A stretch of DNA of 64,000 bases from the NCBI GenBank assembly GCA_934320845.1, contig CAKRFU010000001.1, positions 124,001 to 188,000 of the forward strand. Reading direction: 5' to 3'. Origin of the DNA: an uncultured Lachnospiraceae bacterium (GTDB taxonomy: Bacteria > Bacillota > Clostridia > Lachnospirales > Lachnospiraceae). The translations under genes were made by a program, and so were the position numbers. Shown here piece by piece: positions 9,447-19,110 of this stretch (position 1 is the stretch's first letter; the number at the start of each line of letters is the position of its first letter). Under the pieces are notes generated by a model. It searched no databases and was not told where the DNA came from. It saw only the letters and a list, made by a program, of their open reading frames with translations.

Positions 9447-11699
9447 TTACAGTTTCCAAATATCCTCATTATACTGAGAAATAGTTCTGTCTGATGAGAA
9501 GAAACCTGCCTGACTTATATTCACGAGCATTTTCTTTGCCCATGCTTCTCTGTCCTTAAAGTCTGCATATGCCTTTTCCTTTGTTTCAACATAACTGTCA
9601 AAGTCAAGGAATGTCATAAACCAGTCTTTATTTAAAAGTTCATTTTTAAGGCGGTTAAGCTGTGTCTCGTCTCCAACTTTGAGCATCTGCTCTCCTGTAA
9701 TAAAGTCAACAGCCTCTTTAAGTGCCGCATTCTTCTCATAATAATCTCTTGATACATAATCAGCTTTTGCATAATGTTCTATTACTTCGTCACTTTCTGC
9801 TCCGAAAATATAAATATTATCATCACCTACAAACTGATGAATTTCTACATTAGCTCCATCTTCCGTACCAAGTGTGATTGCTCCGTTAAGCATAAATTTC
9901 ATGTTTCCTGTTCCACTTGCTTCTTTTGATGCAAGAGAAATCTGCTCTGAAATATCACATGCCGGAATAAGTCTCTCTGCCATTGTTACATTATAATTTT
10001 CTACCATAACAACATTGAGATATTTATTTACTTCAGGATCATTATTGATAATCTCCTGTAAGCATAAAATAAGATGAATAATATCTTTTGCAATAATATA
10101 AGCCGGAGCTGCCTTTGCACCAAATATAACAGTGATAGGAGTCTCTGGGATGTTACCCTTCTTAATCTCAAGATATTTATGAATTACAAACAATGCGTTT
10201 AACTGCTGGCGTTTGTACTCATGAAGACGCTTAACCTGAATGTCAAATATTGAGTCAGGATTAAGTGTAATATTCTGAGTTCTCTTTATATAATCAACAA
10301 ATTCTGCTTTATTGTCCGTTTTAATCTTAAGAAGTGTGTCAAGTGCTCCCTTATCTGAAAGATATTTTTCAAGCTTTTTAAGTTCTTCTGCATCTTTCTT
10401 GTAACCATCACCAATCCACTCAGTAATCTGGTCTGTAAGTTCCGGATTGCAATGGAGAAGCCATCTTCTGAATGTAATACCGTTTGTTTTATTATTGAAC
10501 TTCTCAGGATAAATTTTATAGAAGTTGTTAAGCTCCGATTTCTCAAGAATTTCAGTATGAAGTGCCGCAACACCATTTACACTGAATCCATAATGAATAT
10601 CTATATGAGCCATATGAACAGTATCATTCTTATCAATAATAACTACACTCTCATCGTCAAAACGGCGGCGTACTTTATCGTCAAGAACTTCAATAATAGG
10701 TACTAGCTGCGGTACGACTTCTTTAAGGAATGAAATCGGCCATTTTTCAAGTGCCTCTGCGAGAATTGTGTGATTTGTATATGCACATGTTTTTGAAACA
10801 ATCTCAATTGCCTCATCCATATCAATTCCCTCTTCTGTCAAAAGACGGATAAGTTCAGGAATTACCATTGTAGGGTGTGTATCATTTATCTGTATTACTG
10901 CATAATTGTATAAGTCATGAAGATTACTTCCCTTTTTCTTACATTCATCTATTATAAGTCTTGCACCATTGCTTACCATAAAATACTGCTGATAAATTCT
11001 TAATTTTCTTCCATCATCGTCACTGTCATCAGGATAAAGGAATAATGTAAGATTTTTTGCAATATCTTTTTTATCAAAATCAATTCCATCTCCTACAATA
11101 CTATCATCTACTGTATCAAGATCAAATAATTCAAGTTTGTTTGTTCTGTTATCATATCCTGTTACATCTATCTCGTACATTCTTGACTTAACAGTAAAAT
11201 CTTTAAACGAAACAGGATAACTTACATCTGTTTTTCTAAGGAATGTATTCTCCTCAATCCAAGGATTTGCTGTTTCTTTCTGTCTGTTGTTCTCAAATAC
11301 CTGCTTAAACAATCCAAGATGATAATTAAGACCGATACCGGAACCGTTAAGACCAAGACTTGCAATCGAATCAAGGAAACATGCTGCAAGACGACCAAGA
11401 CCACCATTTCCAAGTGAAGGCTCTGCCTCAATCTCTTCAATCTCTGCAAGGCTCACACCGTTGTCAGCAAGAACTTTCTTTACATCGGCATAGATTCCGA
11501 GATTTATAAGGTTATTTGAAAGAAGTTTGCCTATTAAAAATTCTGCCGAAATGTAATAAACTTTCTTTCCCGTATCTTCCTGTACTTTTTCTTCTGACAT
11601 TTCTTTTGCAATGTTTAAAAGTGCAACATAAATTTCCTGCTTGCTGCTGTCAGCTATGCTTTTACCAAGTTTTTGTTCTAAAATGTTTTTGATATCCAT
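9447..11699 (-). CDS. glgP: Glycogen/alpha-glucan phosphorylase (short form)
   Basis: This enzyme releases glucose-1-phosphate from glycogen or maltodextrins using pyridoxal phosphate. ATG 11699 is preferred over the frame's upstream ATG because AGGAAAG precedes it. Family motifs are intact: [19 protein letters not shown] near residue 85, [24 protein letters not shown], and [15 protein letters not shown] with the PLP-binding Lys601. At 750 residues it is shorter than the second phosphorylase in the window (820 residues at 57428-59890). The missing material is mostly in the N-terminal half, where allosteric regions lie in classical enzymes, so the two may differ in regulation or substrate size. 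It is divergent from an AraC regulator across a region with a perfect 8-bp palindrome. Confidence 0.95.
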   Translation of the reverse strand: MDIKNILEQKLGKSIADSSKQEIYVALLNIAKEMSEEKVQEDTGKKVYYISAEFLIGKLLSNNLINLGIYADVKKVLADNGVSLAEIEEIEAEPSLGNGGLGRLAACFLDSIASLGLNGSGIGLNYHLGLFKQVFENNRQKETANPWIEENTFLRKTDVSYPVSFKDFTVKSRMYEIDVTGYDNRTNKLELFDLDTVDDSIVGDGIDFDKKDIAKNLTLFLYPDDSDDDGRKLRIYQQYFMVSNGARLIIDECKKKGSNLHDLYNYAVIQINDTHPTMVIPELIRLLTEEGIDMDEAIEIVSKTCAYTNHTILAEALEKWPISFLKEVVPQLVPIIEVLDDKVRRRFDDESVVIIDKNDTVHMAHIDIHYGFSVNGVAALHTEILEKSELNNFYKIYPEKFNNKTNGITFRRWLLHCNPELTDQITEWIGDGYKKDAEELKKLEKYLSDKGALDTLLKIKTDNKAEFVDYIKRTQNITLNPDSIFDIQVKRLHEYKRQQLNALFVIHKYLEIKKGNIPETPITVIFGAKAAPAYIIAKDIIHLILCLQEIINNDPEVNKYLNVVMVENYNVTMAERLIPACDISEQISLASKEASGTGNMKFMLNGAITLGTEDGANVEIHQFVGDDNIYIFGAESDEVIEHYAKADYVSRDYYEKNAALKEAVDFITGEQMLKVGDETQLNRLKNELLNKDWFMTFLDFDSYVETKEKAYADFKDREAWAKKMLVNISQAGFFSSDRTISQYNEDIWKL

Positions 11700-11772
11700 A
11701 ACGCTTTCCTTTCTTTGTTCTCCATCCATTGTTTATACTGCAACATTTTTCTCTATCTCTTATCCATATCCT

Positions 11773-11794
11773 TATTCACAACCTGATGTGAATA
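11773..11794. promoter_or_regulatory. Perfect 8-bp palindrome between glgP and araC-type gene
   Basis: TATTCACA and TGTGAATA are separated by six bases, midway between the divergent phosphorylase (start 11699) and AraC-family gene (start 11953). Position and symmetry suggest an operator. Which protein binds it is inference. Confidence 0.5.
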
Positions 11795-11883
11795 TTTAGT
11801 TTCAATTACCTCTCACAGTTTTATGTGCGGTAACCGTTCTTAACTTTGTGACTATAATATATCATTTTGATGAGCACAGTTCT

Positions 11884-11913
11884 TGTCTTTTCCTAGCACG
11901 ATATGATACAATA
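11884..11913 (+). promoter_or_regulatory. Sigma-A-type promoter of the second AraC gene
   Basis: TTGTCT at 11884-11889 and TACAAT at 11908-11913 are separated by 18 bp. They lie about 40 bp upstream of the ATG at 11953. This is a good match to the vegetative promoter consensus. Confidence 0.55.
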
Positions 11914-11952
11914 CTATCATTTAGAAATATTTTTGGGGGAGGCTTTATAAGA

Positions 11953-12825
11953 ATGAATCAGATTGAAAAAAATAAATACCACGAAACCAAGTCACATTCC
12001 AGTGAGGAATTTTTATTTAATACCTATCCTTGTTCCATTCCGACAGATTTTCCAAGTGTTCCTCTGCACTGGCATAATGATATGGAGCTTATTGTTATTA
12101 AACACGGCTCAGCAAAGGTTACTCTTAACCTTACTCCACATCAGCTTTCCGCAGGTGATATTCTGGTGGTTCTCCCTGAAAATCTTCATTCTATTGATTG
12201 TGCCATCGGTGACAGATTAGAATATGAAAATATTATTTTTAAAAAGGAACTTCTCAGCTTTGCTACTAATGATATTACTATGTCTAAATATCTTACTCCT
12301 TTTTTTAATGGTGATTTTCCCATTGTCACACATGTACATATGGGCTATTCTTTCTATTCCCATTTTGTAAAAATAATAAATACAATGGATGTTCTTTGCG
12401 ATAAAAAAGAGTTTGGCTACCAGCTTGCCATCAAGTCATGCCTGCTCGAACTGATACATATTATGATAAGGCATCCGCCTAAAACAGAGGAAAATAAAAA
12501 ATCCGAAAAATCAGTAGATAAAATCAAAGAAATACTTACATATATGGAGCAGCATTATACTGAAGAAATTTCAATAGAAAAAATAGCAGAAATCTGCCAC
12601 TACAGCCCATCACATTTTATGAAGTTTTTTAAAAATCATATGGGAACAAGTTTTATTAAATATCTGAATGATTTCCGCCTGATAAAAGCACGAACCAAAA
12701 TTCTTACAACAGAGGAAAGCATTCTTGAAATAGCAGGGGACTGCGGTTTTAACAATCTTTCACATTTTAACAGGCAATACAAAAAAAAGTATGGAATAAC
12801 TCCGTCTATGACGAGAGGGGTATGA
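11953..12825 (+). CDS. AraC-family transcriptional regulator with cupin sensor
   Basis: ATG 11953 is used because GGGGGAGG lies about ten bases upstream; an in-frame ATG at 11848 has no such site and lies upstream of the likely promoter. The 290-residue protein has an N-terminal cupin (PLHWHNDMELIVIKHG near residue 38) and a C-terminal double HTH ending CGFNNLSHFNRQYKKKYGITPS. It is built like the AraC protein at 2491 and pairs in the same divergent way with an alpha-glucan gene, here glgP. A role in glucan-responsive control of glgP is inferred from this layout. Confidence 0.92.
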   Translation: MNQIEKNKYHETKSHSSEEFLFNTYPCSIPTDFPSVPLHWHNDMELIVIKHGSAKVTLNLTPHQLSAGDILVVLPENLHSIDCAIGDRLEYENIIFKKELLSFATNDITMSKYLTPFFNGDFPIVTHVHMGYSFYSHFVKIINTMDVLCDKKEFGYQLAIKSCLLELIHIMIRHPPKTEENKKSEKSVDKIKEILTYMEQHYTEEISIEKIAEICHYSPSHFMKFFKNHMGTSFIKYLNDFRLIKARTKILTTEESILEIAGDCGFNNLSHFNRQYKKKYGITPSMTRGV

Positions 12826-12945
12826 ATTCTTATTCATTTGAACTTTCATTTAAGAAATACCCCTCACTTCTGGCTTGAGTAATTGTTATTTTTCATACTA
12901 ATAAAAGCAGTCCAAAATAATCAAGCCACATTCTGTTGCACCAAC

Positions 12946-12985
12946 AAAAAACTGTGGACTCATTACCAATCCACAGTTTTTATTT
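12946..12985. terminator. Bidirectional terminator between araC-type gene and malQ
   Basis: AAAAACTGTGGA and TCCACAGTTTTT pair around a short loop, with A/T runs on both sides. It lies between the convergent AraC gene (ends 12825) and malQ (ends 13052) and can serve both strands. Confidence 0.85.
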
Positions 12986-13051
12986 ATAAACCTCAATCTT
13001 TTAATCACTTAATCCCATAGCCATACTACCCATATACCAATATGCAATGCC

Positions 13052-14533
13052 CTAAATTCTTCCATACAACTTCATTTCAGCGTGAAGAACCTCTGCCAAT
13101 GTGTCATTGTACGCTCCCGGCAGACATCTCCAGCTCCAGTTTTTATCACTGAGCGTTGAAGGAGTATTCATTCTTGCAGATTTTCCAAGTCCCAATATAT
13201 CCTGCATCTGCATGATTGCCGTATCTGCTATACAAGCCCATGCTGTACGCATCATGCCCCAGTGATAACCTTCTGCTTCTGAAAGTCTCATATATTTCTT
13301 CGCATATTCTGCATCTTCTTTTGATATTACGTCAAACCATCCAAGAATTGTATCGTTATCATGAGTTCCCGCATAAACGACACAATTTTTGTTATAGAGA
13401 TGCGGAAGATATCCTGATTCTGTATCTCTGCTGTCAAATGCAAACTCGAGAACTTTCATTCCCGGAAAACCTGTATCTTTAAGAAGCTGTCTGACTGAAT
13501 CCGTCAAAAATCCTAAATCTTCTGCTATAATAGGAAGCTCTCCCAATTTTTCGTTTATTACATTAAACAGATCAATTCCAGGTCCTTCTTTCCACTCTCC
13601 ATTTCTCGCTGTTTTTTCACCGTACGGTATAGAATAGTACGCATCAAATCCTCTGAAATGGTCAATGCGAAGAACATCATATATTTTTGTCTGATATGCT
13701 ATTCTGTCAACCCACCAGCTGTAGTTCTGCTCTTTCATAAGTTCCCAGTTAAATAATGGATTTCCCCAAAGCTGTCCGTCTGCAGAAAATCCATCAGGAG
13801 GACACCCTGCAACACTTATCGGAATAAGATTATTATCAAGCTGGAACTGGTCAGGATTTGCCCAGACATCGGCACTGTCTGATGATACATAAATAGGGAT
13901 ATCTCCTATTATTTTTATTCCATTCTCATTTGCATATGCTTTTATTTTCTTCCACTGACTGAAAAACAAAAATTGAACGCATTCCCAGAATTTTATTTCA
14001 TCTTTTAACTTTTCTCTCTCTACCGAAAGTGCCTTGTTATCTCTTTTTCTAAGAATTTCAGGCCATTCAAGCCATGAAACTCCATTCTGTTCATCTTTTA
14101 TTGCCATAAAAAGCGCATAATCAGAAAGCCACTTTTCATTTTCAGTTCTGAATTCAGAAATTAGTGTCTCATATTTTTCCTCAGCTGCTTTAGTTGCTTT
14201 TTTTAATACACTAAATCTCTTTTTATAAAGCAGACCGTAATCTGCTTTTTCCTGATTGTCTCCCCAATCTATATTTTCATAATCATCTTTTTCAAGCAGA
14301 CCTGCTTCACACAAATCATCCAAATCTATCATATATGGATTTCCGGCATATGAAGAAAATGATTGATATGGTGAATCTCCATAACTTGTAGGACATATGG
14401 GCAATATCTGCCAATATGACTGCCCTGCCTTATGTAAAAAGCGGACAAATTCTCTTGCTGCCTCTCCCATTGTTCCTATACCATATGGTGATGGTAATGA
14501 AGTAATAGGCATTAAAATTCCTGCTCTTCTCAA
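13052..14533 (-). CDS. malQ: 4-alpha-glucanotransferase (GH77, amylomaltase)
   Basis: This enzyme transfers maltosyl and longer glucan segments between maltodextrins in the cytoplasm, feeding the phosphorylase. The 493 residues include the N-terminal GILMPITSLPSPYGIG signature. The catalytic residues are Asp291 in VLRIDHFRGFDAYYS, Glu338 in IIAEDLG and Asp392 in YAGTHDNDT. The length is standard. The start codon is TTG at 14533, supported by AGGAGG eight bases upstream and by homology, which begins before the first internal ATG. It lies 28 bp downstream of the LacI-type gene and is probably the last gene of the maltodextrin operon. Confidence 0.95.
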   Translation of the reverse strand: MRRAGILMPITSLPSPYGIGTMGEAAREFVRFLHKAGQSYWQILPICPTSYGDSPYQSFSSYAGNPYMIDLDDLCEAGLLEKDDYENIDWGDNQEKADYGLLYKKRFSVLKKATKAAEEKYETLISEFRTENEKWLSDYALFMAIKDEQNGVSWLEWPEILRKRDNKALSVEREKLKDEIKFWECVQFLFFSQWKKIKAYANENGIKIIGDIPIYVSSDSADVWANPDQFQLDNNLIPISVAGCPPDGFSADGQLWGNPLFNWELMKEQNYSWWVDRIAYQTKIYDVLRIDHFRGFDAYYSIPYGEKTARNGEWKEGPGIDLFNVINEKLGELPIIAEDLGFLTDSVRQLLKDTGFPGMKVLEFAFDSRDTESGYLPHLYNKNCVVYAGTHDNDTILGWFDVISKEDAEYAKKYMRLSEAEGYHWGMMRTAWACIADTAIMQMQDILGLGKSARMNTPSTLSDKNWSWRCLPGAYNDTLAEVLHAEMKLYGRI

Positions 14534-14561
14534 AGTTTTTTCCTCCTTTTACATTTCATAA

Positions 14562-15563
14562 TTAAATTTTTCTAACGCTTTCTCTCTCAAGAAGCTGGAA
14601 TGGCACTGATACATCTCTTCCCTCTCCCGGATAATGTATCTGCCTAAGCATAAGTTCTACTCCCTCTCTAGCCATTCTTTCTGTATCCTGCCTTATAGTT
14701 GTAAGTCTCGGAATACAATAATTAGAAAGGCTTATTCCGTCAAATCCAACCACTGAAATATCGTCAGGCACTCTTTTTCCTGCATCACATATTGCACGCA
14801 TTGCACCGACCGCAATCGTATCACTGAGTGCAATTATCGCCGTGACATCAGATACCTGCTTCAAAAGTTTCTTTGCTGCCTGATACCCGTCTTCCATAGA
14901 ATAACGGCATGGTATATACGCTTTTTTTTCTTCAAAATCAATTCCATTTTCTTTAAAACTTCTAAGACATCCTTCATATCTGCTCGAACTTATCTGAGTT
15001 GCGGACAATGTTCCACCTATAACTCCGATTTTTTTATGTCCCTGTTTTATAAGATAACTTCCGACCTGATATGAAGCTTCCTCATCATCCGTATAAAATG
15101 ATGAAAGATTGCTTATGTTCAAACTGCCCGCACTGTTAGTCAACAATACACAAGGAACTTCTATGCTGTCAAAAGCATCAAAATAATCAAGATTTCCTCC
15201 CAAAAATATTATCCCTTTGGGATTTCTGTCCCTGCACAATGAAAGTGCACACTCTACTTCATTTGCATCCTCATCTATATAAGAAACTTCTGCATTTTCA
15301 CCGTTTCTAGAGAATAACATTTGCATTTTTTCAAGAATATCAGCAAAAAGCATATTCTGATTTCCCTTAACTATAATAGAAAGAGATGATACCGACTGCC
15401 TTTTCAAGTGTCTTGCATTTGTGTTTGGCTGAAAGTTACTTTCTTCTATAACTTCCATTATCTTTTTTCTTGCCTTATCACTAACATCGGAATGATTATT
15501 CAATACACGGGATACGGTTCCTATACCATATCCCGATAATTTGGCGATATCTTTTATGGTCAT
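14562..15563 (-). CDS. LacI-family transcriptional regulator (MalR-like)
   Basis: This 333-residue regulator has the LacI HTH at residues 1-50 (MTIKDIAKLSGYGIGTVSRVLNN), the hinge-helix region, and a periplasmic-binding-protein-like sensor domain to the end. GAGG precedes the ATG at 15563. It sits between malG-like and malQ in a same-strand operon and so most likely responds to a maltodextrin or a sugar phosphate. The three 12-bp repeats upstream of the operon's first gene (18932-18967) are candidate binding sites. That link is inferred. Confidence 0.92.
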   Translation of the reverse strand: MTIKDIAKLSGYGIGTVSRVLNNHSDVSDKARKKIMEVIEESNFQPNTNARHLKRQSVSSLSIIVKGNQNMLFADILEKMQMLFSRNGENAEVSYIDEDANEVECALSLCRDRNPKGIIFLGGNLDYFDAFDSIEVPCVLLTNSAGSLNISNLSSFYTDDEEASYQVGSYLIKQGHKKIGVIGGTLSATQISSSRYEGCLRSFKENGIDFEEKKAYIPCRYSMEDGYQAAKKLLKQVSDVTAIIALSDTIAVGAMRAICDAGKRVPDDISVVGFDGISLSNYCIPRLTTIRQDTERMAREGVELMLRQIHYPGEGRDVSVPFQLLERESVRKI

Positions 15564-15628
15564 ACATTTTCCTCGCTTTTCTTCTGTTTCGGTACATCCT
15601 CTGCCGAATACTCCGAATAAAATGTATT

Positions 15629-16459
15629 TTAACCCTTAACCGCACCGGCTGCAACACCCTTAATGATATATTTCTGACAACATAAGTAGAATACTACTAC
15701 CGGAATAACTGCCATAATAAGACAAGCCATAATAGCTCCCATATCAACTCTTCCGTAGCTGCCCTTCATATACTGGATAATAATCGATATAGTCTTATAT
15801 TTCTTAATATCAAGTGTAAGATATGGAAGAAGGAAGTCGTTCCAAATCCACATTGCCTCAAGGATTCCTACTGATATAAGTGTTGGTTTCATCATTGGTA
15901 TTACAACGTTAAAAAATGTTCTTATCGGACTGCAGCCGTCAATCATGGCTGCCTCTTCAACCTCAATTGGAATTGATTTTACAAAGCCGCAGAACATAAA
16001 TACCGCCAGACCTGCACCAAATCCAAGATATATTATCAAAAGACCCCATGGTGTATTAAGTCCAAGAGAATCTGCTGTTCCTGATAATGTAAACATTACC
16101 ATTTGGAACGGAATTACCATTGAGAATACGCAAAGAAGATAAATTGCTTTTGTAATCTTTGTCTGTACTCTTGTGATAAACCATGCACACATTGAACAGC
16201 ATACAAGAATAAGTAATACACCGCCTACCGTAATAAATACGGTCCAGCCTACTGCCTTAATAAATTCATATTTTGTTATAGCCTCTTTAAAGTTTTCCAT
16301 TCCGACAAATGTCTTTGATGACGGAAATTTAAATGGTTCAAGACTTATATATGTCTTTTTCTTAAAAGAGTTCATCAATACAACAATAATCGGTGATACA
16401 AATATTATTGATATAATCGTAAATAATAATGTTGCTAAAATTCCTTTTACCCTTTTCAT
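15629..16459 (-). CDS. malG: Carbohydrate ABC transporter permease, MalG type
   Basis: This 276-residue inner-membrane permease has six predicted helices. The EAA loop that docks the ATPase is visible as EEAAMIDGCSPIRTFF near residue 172. The start codon overlaps the stop of the malF-like gene by one base (TAATG), indicating translational coupling. Together with the upstream permease and receptor it forms a maltodextrin-type importer. No dedicated ATPase gene is in the window, so a shared MsmK/UgpC-type ATPase encoded elsewhere is expected, as is common in Bacillota. Confidence 0.92.
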   Translation of the reverse strand: MKRVKGILATLLFTIISIIFVSPIIVVLMNSFKKKTYISLEPFKFPSSKTFVGMENFKEAITKYEFIKAVGWTVFITVGGVLLILVCCSMCAWFITRVQTKITKAIYLLCVFSMVIPFQMVMFTLSGTADSLGLNTPWGLLIIYLGFGAGLAVFMFCGFVKSIPIEVEEAAMIDGCSPIRTFFNVVIPMMKPTLISVGILEAMWIWNDFLLPYLTLDIKKYKTISIIIQYMKGSYGRVDMGAIMACLIMAVIPVVVFYLCCQKYIIKGVAAGAVKG

Positions 16460-17301
16460 TACTGCTGCACCTCCTTACTTCTTGTAAGTCTAAGCTGTAA
16501 CATACTTATAACTATTACTGCAATGAAGAAAATAACCGCCTTAGCCTGACCTACACCTTCATAACCTACTCTTCCATAGAACGTATCATAAATATTCAAT
16601 GCAAGCATCTCAGTCTTGTGAAGCGGTTCACCACCTGTAAGTGAAAGGTTCTGGTCAAAGAGCTTGAATGAGTTTGTTATTGTTAAGAATGTACATATTG
16701 TTATTGATGGCATCATATTAGGAATAGTAACATGGAAAAGTCTCTTCCATGCGTTTGCTCCATCAATCATAGCAGCTTCTTTTAATGAATCAGGTATTGC
16801 CTGTAAACCTGCTATGTAAACAATCATCATATAACCTATCTGCTGCCAGCAGATTAAGATTACGAGTCCCCAAAAACCTAATTTTGCATTTAATTTTAAT
16901 GCCATGTCAAATTTACTGAATATACCATCAAATATAAGCTGCCAGATATATCCAAGAACAATACCACCTATAAGGTTTGGCATAAAGAATATTGTTCTGA
17001 AAATATTCGTTCCTTTAATTTTCTGTGTAAGCGCAAGTGCAAGTGCAAATGCCAAAAGATTAACAAGTACCAGCGTCACTACCGCGAATATGGCAGTAAA
17101 TCCAAATGCATGAGGGAATGTTGAATCCTTAAATGCTTCTACATAGTTGCTAAATCCCACAAAAGATGCATCCTTGATAGTGGTAAATTTACAAAATGAT
17201 AAATAAATTCCTTCGATAAATGGCACGATAAATCCAATTGTGAATGCCGCCATAGTCGGAAGCAAAAATACCGGCCAGTATTTTTTTATTGCTTTTTCCA
17301 T
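16459..17301 (-). CDS. malF: Carbohydrate ABC transporter permease, MalF type
   Basis: ATG 17301 is chosen because GAGG lies six bases upstream; the frame's earlier ATG at 17343 lacks this. The 280-residue protein has six helices and the EAA loop KEAAMIDGANAWKRLF near residue 189. It lacks the extra N-terminal segment of enteric MalF, as is usual in Gram-positive bacteria. It is coupled to malG through a one-base stop/start overlap and separated from the receptor gene by 213 bp containing a hairpin. Confidence 0.92.
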   Translation of the reverse strand: MEKAIKKYWPVFLLPTMAAFTIGFIVPFIEGIYLSFCKFTTIKDASFVGFSNYVEAFKDSTFPHAFGFTAIFAVVTLVLVNLLAFALALALTQKIKGTNIFRTIFFMPNLIGGIVLGYIWQLIFDGIFSKFDMALKLNAKLGFWGLVILICWQQIGYMMIVYIAGLQAIPDSLKEAAMIDGANAWKRLFHVTIPNMMPSITICTFLTITNSFKLFDQNLSLTGGEPLHKTEMLALNIYDTFYGRVGYEGVGQAKAVIFFIAVIVISMLQLRLTRSKEVQQ

Positions 17302-17419
17302 AATAATCCTCATTTCTGCACATATCCACTGTGCATAACGCAAAAAACGTAGCTGTTCCCTTTTTCACTGCCTAATACATTACTGTGTATAAAGTATAAA
17401 GCAGCTTTTGTTTAATACA

Positions 17420-17443
17420 GGGGACACGTTTGACCGTCTCCCC
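17420..17443 (-). other. Intercistronic hairpin between receptor and permease genes
   Basis: GGGGACACG and CGTCTCCCC form a nine-base stem with one mismatch around a six-base loop. It lies in the 213-bp gap between the malE-like and malF-like genes. There is no strong T-run directly after it on the minus strand, so partial termination or 3' stabilisation of the receptor message is more likely than full termination. Confidence 0.5.
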
Positions 17444-17514
17444 CATATATTAGTCTGTCCACATTAGTAAATAATTTTTGATATAACTAATGCTTAATAG
17501 TCTGTAATTTAAAA

Positions 17515-18852
17515 TTATTTCTTAGCTGCTGCAGCCTCTTTTGCCCATCCGTCAACGAATGCTTTCTTTACAAGATCCCAATTTGCATCTGTCTGCTTAG
17601 AAGCATATGTTGTAAGAGCTGAACCAAGGTCATTTTTCCACTTCTCAGATGGCATAGTTGTGAAATTCCATGTTACAGGTTTCTTACCCTGATTTACATA
17701 GTCATTTGCAATGTTTACAAGAGGATTGTCAGATTCAAGGTTTTTCTTAAATGGAATAACAAATCCCATTCCATCCTGTCCTGAAGGCATAGCTCCTGCT
17801 GCTCCACACATACATTTAACTGCTGTCTCGTCAGTTACACACCAGTTCATGAAATCAAGTGTTGCCTGAATATCTTCTTTAGATGCTTTCTTGTTTACAC
17901 ACCAGTAATTCTCTGTACCTGTACAAAGTCCCTGATCTTCTTCTCCGTCTACACCGATGTAAATAGGAAGCATTCCAAGATTTTCATCTCCGATGTCTGC
18001 TATATCTGAGTAAGCCCATGTACCGTTCTGATAAAATACAGCTTTTTCAGTAACAAATTCTGCAACTGCATCATCACCTGTCTTTGTGCTAAGCTGTTTT
18101 GGACTTGTTGTAGAATTGTTTACATATAAATCCCAAATGTTACGATAGTTGTCAAGGTATGTTCCCTTAATTGCATCTGTATTTTCAATGTTATCCTGCT
18201 GATATTCATAATAAATAGGAAGGTTTGCAAGATGTGTCTTAAATCTCCAGTCTGAACTTCCATCCATACCTGCTGATGTGAATGCTGAGAATCCAAGGTC
18301 TTTGCTTCTCTTTGTGATGTCTTCAGCTACCTTCTTAAGGTCAGCAAAATTCTTTATATCATCCTGTGTGTATCCGGCTTTTTTCAAAAGATTCTTGTTG
18401 TAAATTATACCGTATGATTCAATAGCATAACCGATACCGTCAACAGCATCACCATCTTTTAATAAGAAATCGTCGCTTGTAATCTGCTTTGCAATTTCAG
18501 AATCTTTAAGATCATAGCAATAATCTTTCCAAGATGCGAGTCCAACCGGTCCGTTTACCTGGAACAATGTCGGAGCTTCGCTCTTACCCATCTCACTCTT
18601 AAGTGTTGTCTCATACTGATTTGCTGCGGCTGTTACTACATTTACCTTAACACCTGTTTTCTCTGTGTAGATATCTGCAAGTTCCTGCCACTGTGCATCA
18701 GCTTCAGGTTTGAAGTTCAAATAATAAACTGTTCCTTTAGCTTCTTTCTTACTGTCGCTTTCCTTTTTATCACTTGCGCCACCGCAGCCTGTAAGTGCTG
18801 ATGCTGTCATAACTGCTGCAAGTCCAAGTGCTATAAGTCCTTTCTTTCTCAT
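17515..18852 (-). CDS. malE: Maltodextrin-type extracellular solute-binding lipoprotein
   Basis: The 445-residue lipoprotein has a signal peptide ending in the lipobox LTGC (Cys at about residue 23) and a charged Lys/Ser linker. A cluster-B sugar-binding fold follows, from GTVYYLNFKPEADAQWQEL onward. It captures an oligosaccharide outside the cell and delivers it to the malFG-like permease. AGGAGG precedes the ATG. It is the first gene of the operon malE-malF-malG-lacI-malQ. Maltodextrin is inferred from the malQ neighbour; the sequence alone does not fix the ligand. Confidence 0.9.
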   Translation of the reverse strand: MRKKGLIALGLAAVMTASALTGCGGASDKKESDSKKEAKGTVYYLNFKPEADAQWQELADIYTEKTGVKVNVVTAAANQYETTLKSEMGKSEAPTLFQVNGPVGLASWKDYCYDLKDSEIAKQITSDDFLLKDGDAVDGIGYAIESYGIIYNKNLLKKAGYTQDDIKNFADLKKVAEDITKRSKDLGFSAFTSAGMDGSSDWRFKTHLANLPIYYEYQQDNIENTDAIKGTYLDNYRNIWDLYVNNSTTSPKQLSTKTGDDAVAEFVTEKAVFYQNGTWAYSDIADIGDENLGMLPIYIGVDGEEDQGLCTGTENYWCVNKKASKEDIQATLDFMNWCVTDETAVKCMCGAAGAMPSGQDGMGFVIPFKKNLESDNPLVNIANDYVNQGKKPVTWNFTTMPSEKWKNDLGSALTTYASKQTDANWDLVKKAFVDGWAKEAAAAKK

Positions 18853-18931
18853 AGTTATCCTCCTAAATTAGAATAGTTGTTGTTTCCATTTTGAATACTT
18901 TAAATAACTTTAAAATAATATGTATTTTTGT

Positions 18932-18967
18932 GGAAACGATTTTGGAAATGTTTCTGGAAATGTTTCC
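18932..18967. promoter_or_regulatory. Three contiguous 12-bp operator-like repeats upstream of malE
   Basis: Three units lie head to tail without gaps: GGAAACGATTTT (18932), GGAAATGTTTCT (18944) and GGAAATGTTTCC (18956). The last is an inverted repeat, GGAAA/TTTCC, and the others are degenerate versions. The block ends 80-115 bp upstream of the malE start. The dyads resemble LacI-family operators, so control by the LacI protein at 14562 (or CcpA) is likely. Confidence 0.6.
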
Positions 18968-19048
18968 ATTTCGTTGTAACTAAAATATATAACATTTAGA
19001 TAAAAAATGCAATATTTTTTTTAATCTTTTGTGCTTTTTGTCATCTTT

Positions 19049-19101
19049 GCACAAAAACGCCCCGATAATTCAACTGAATTACCGGGGTATTTTGTGCATT
19101 T
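19049..19101 (-). terminator. Terminator downstream of the DnaJ-like gene
   Basis: A long hairpin has outer arms GCACAAAA/TTTTGTGC and inner arms CCCCG(A)TAATTC/GAATTA(C)CGGGG with a four-base loop. It starts 10 bp after the stop of the DnaJ-like gene and separates it from the malE promoter region. Confidence 0.85.
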
Positions 19102-19110
19102 TTACTATAT

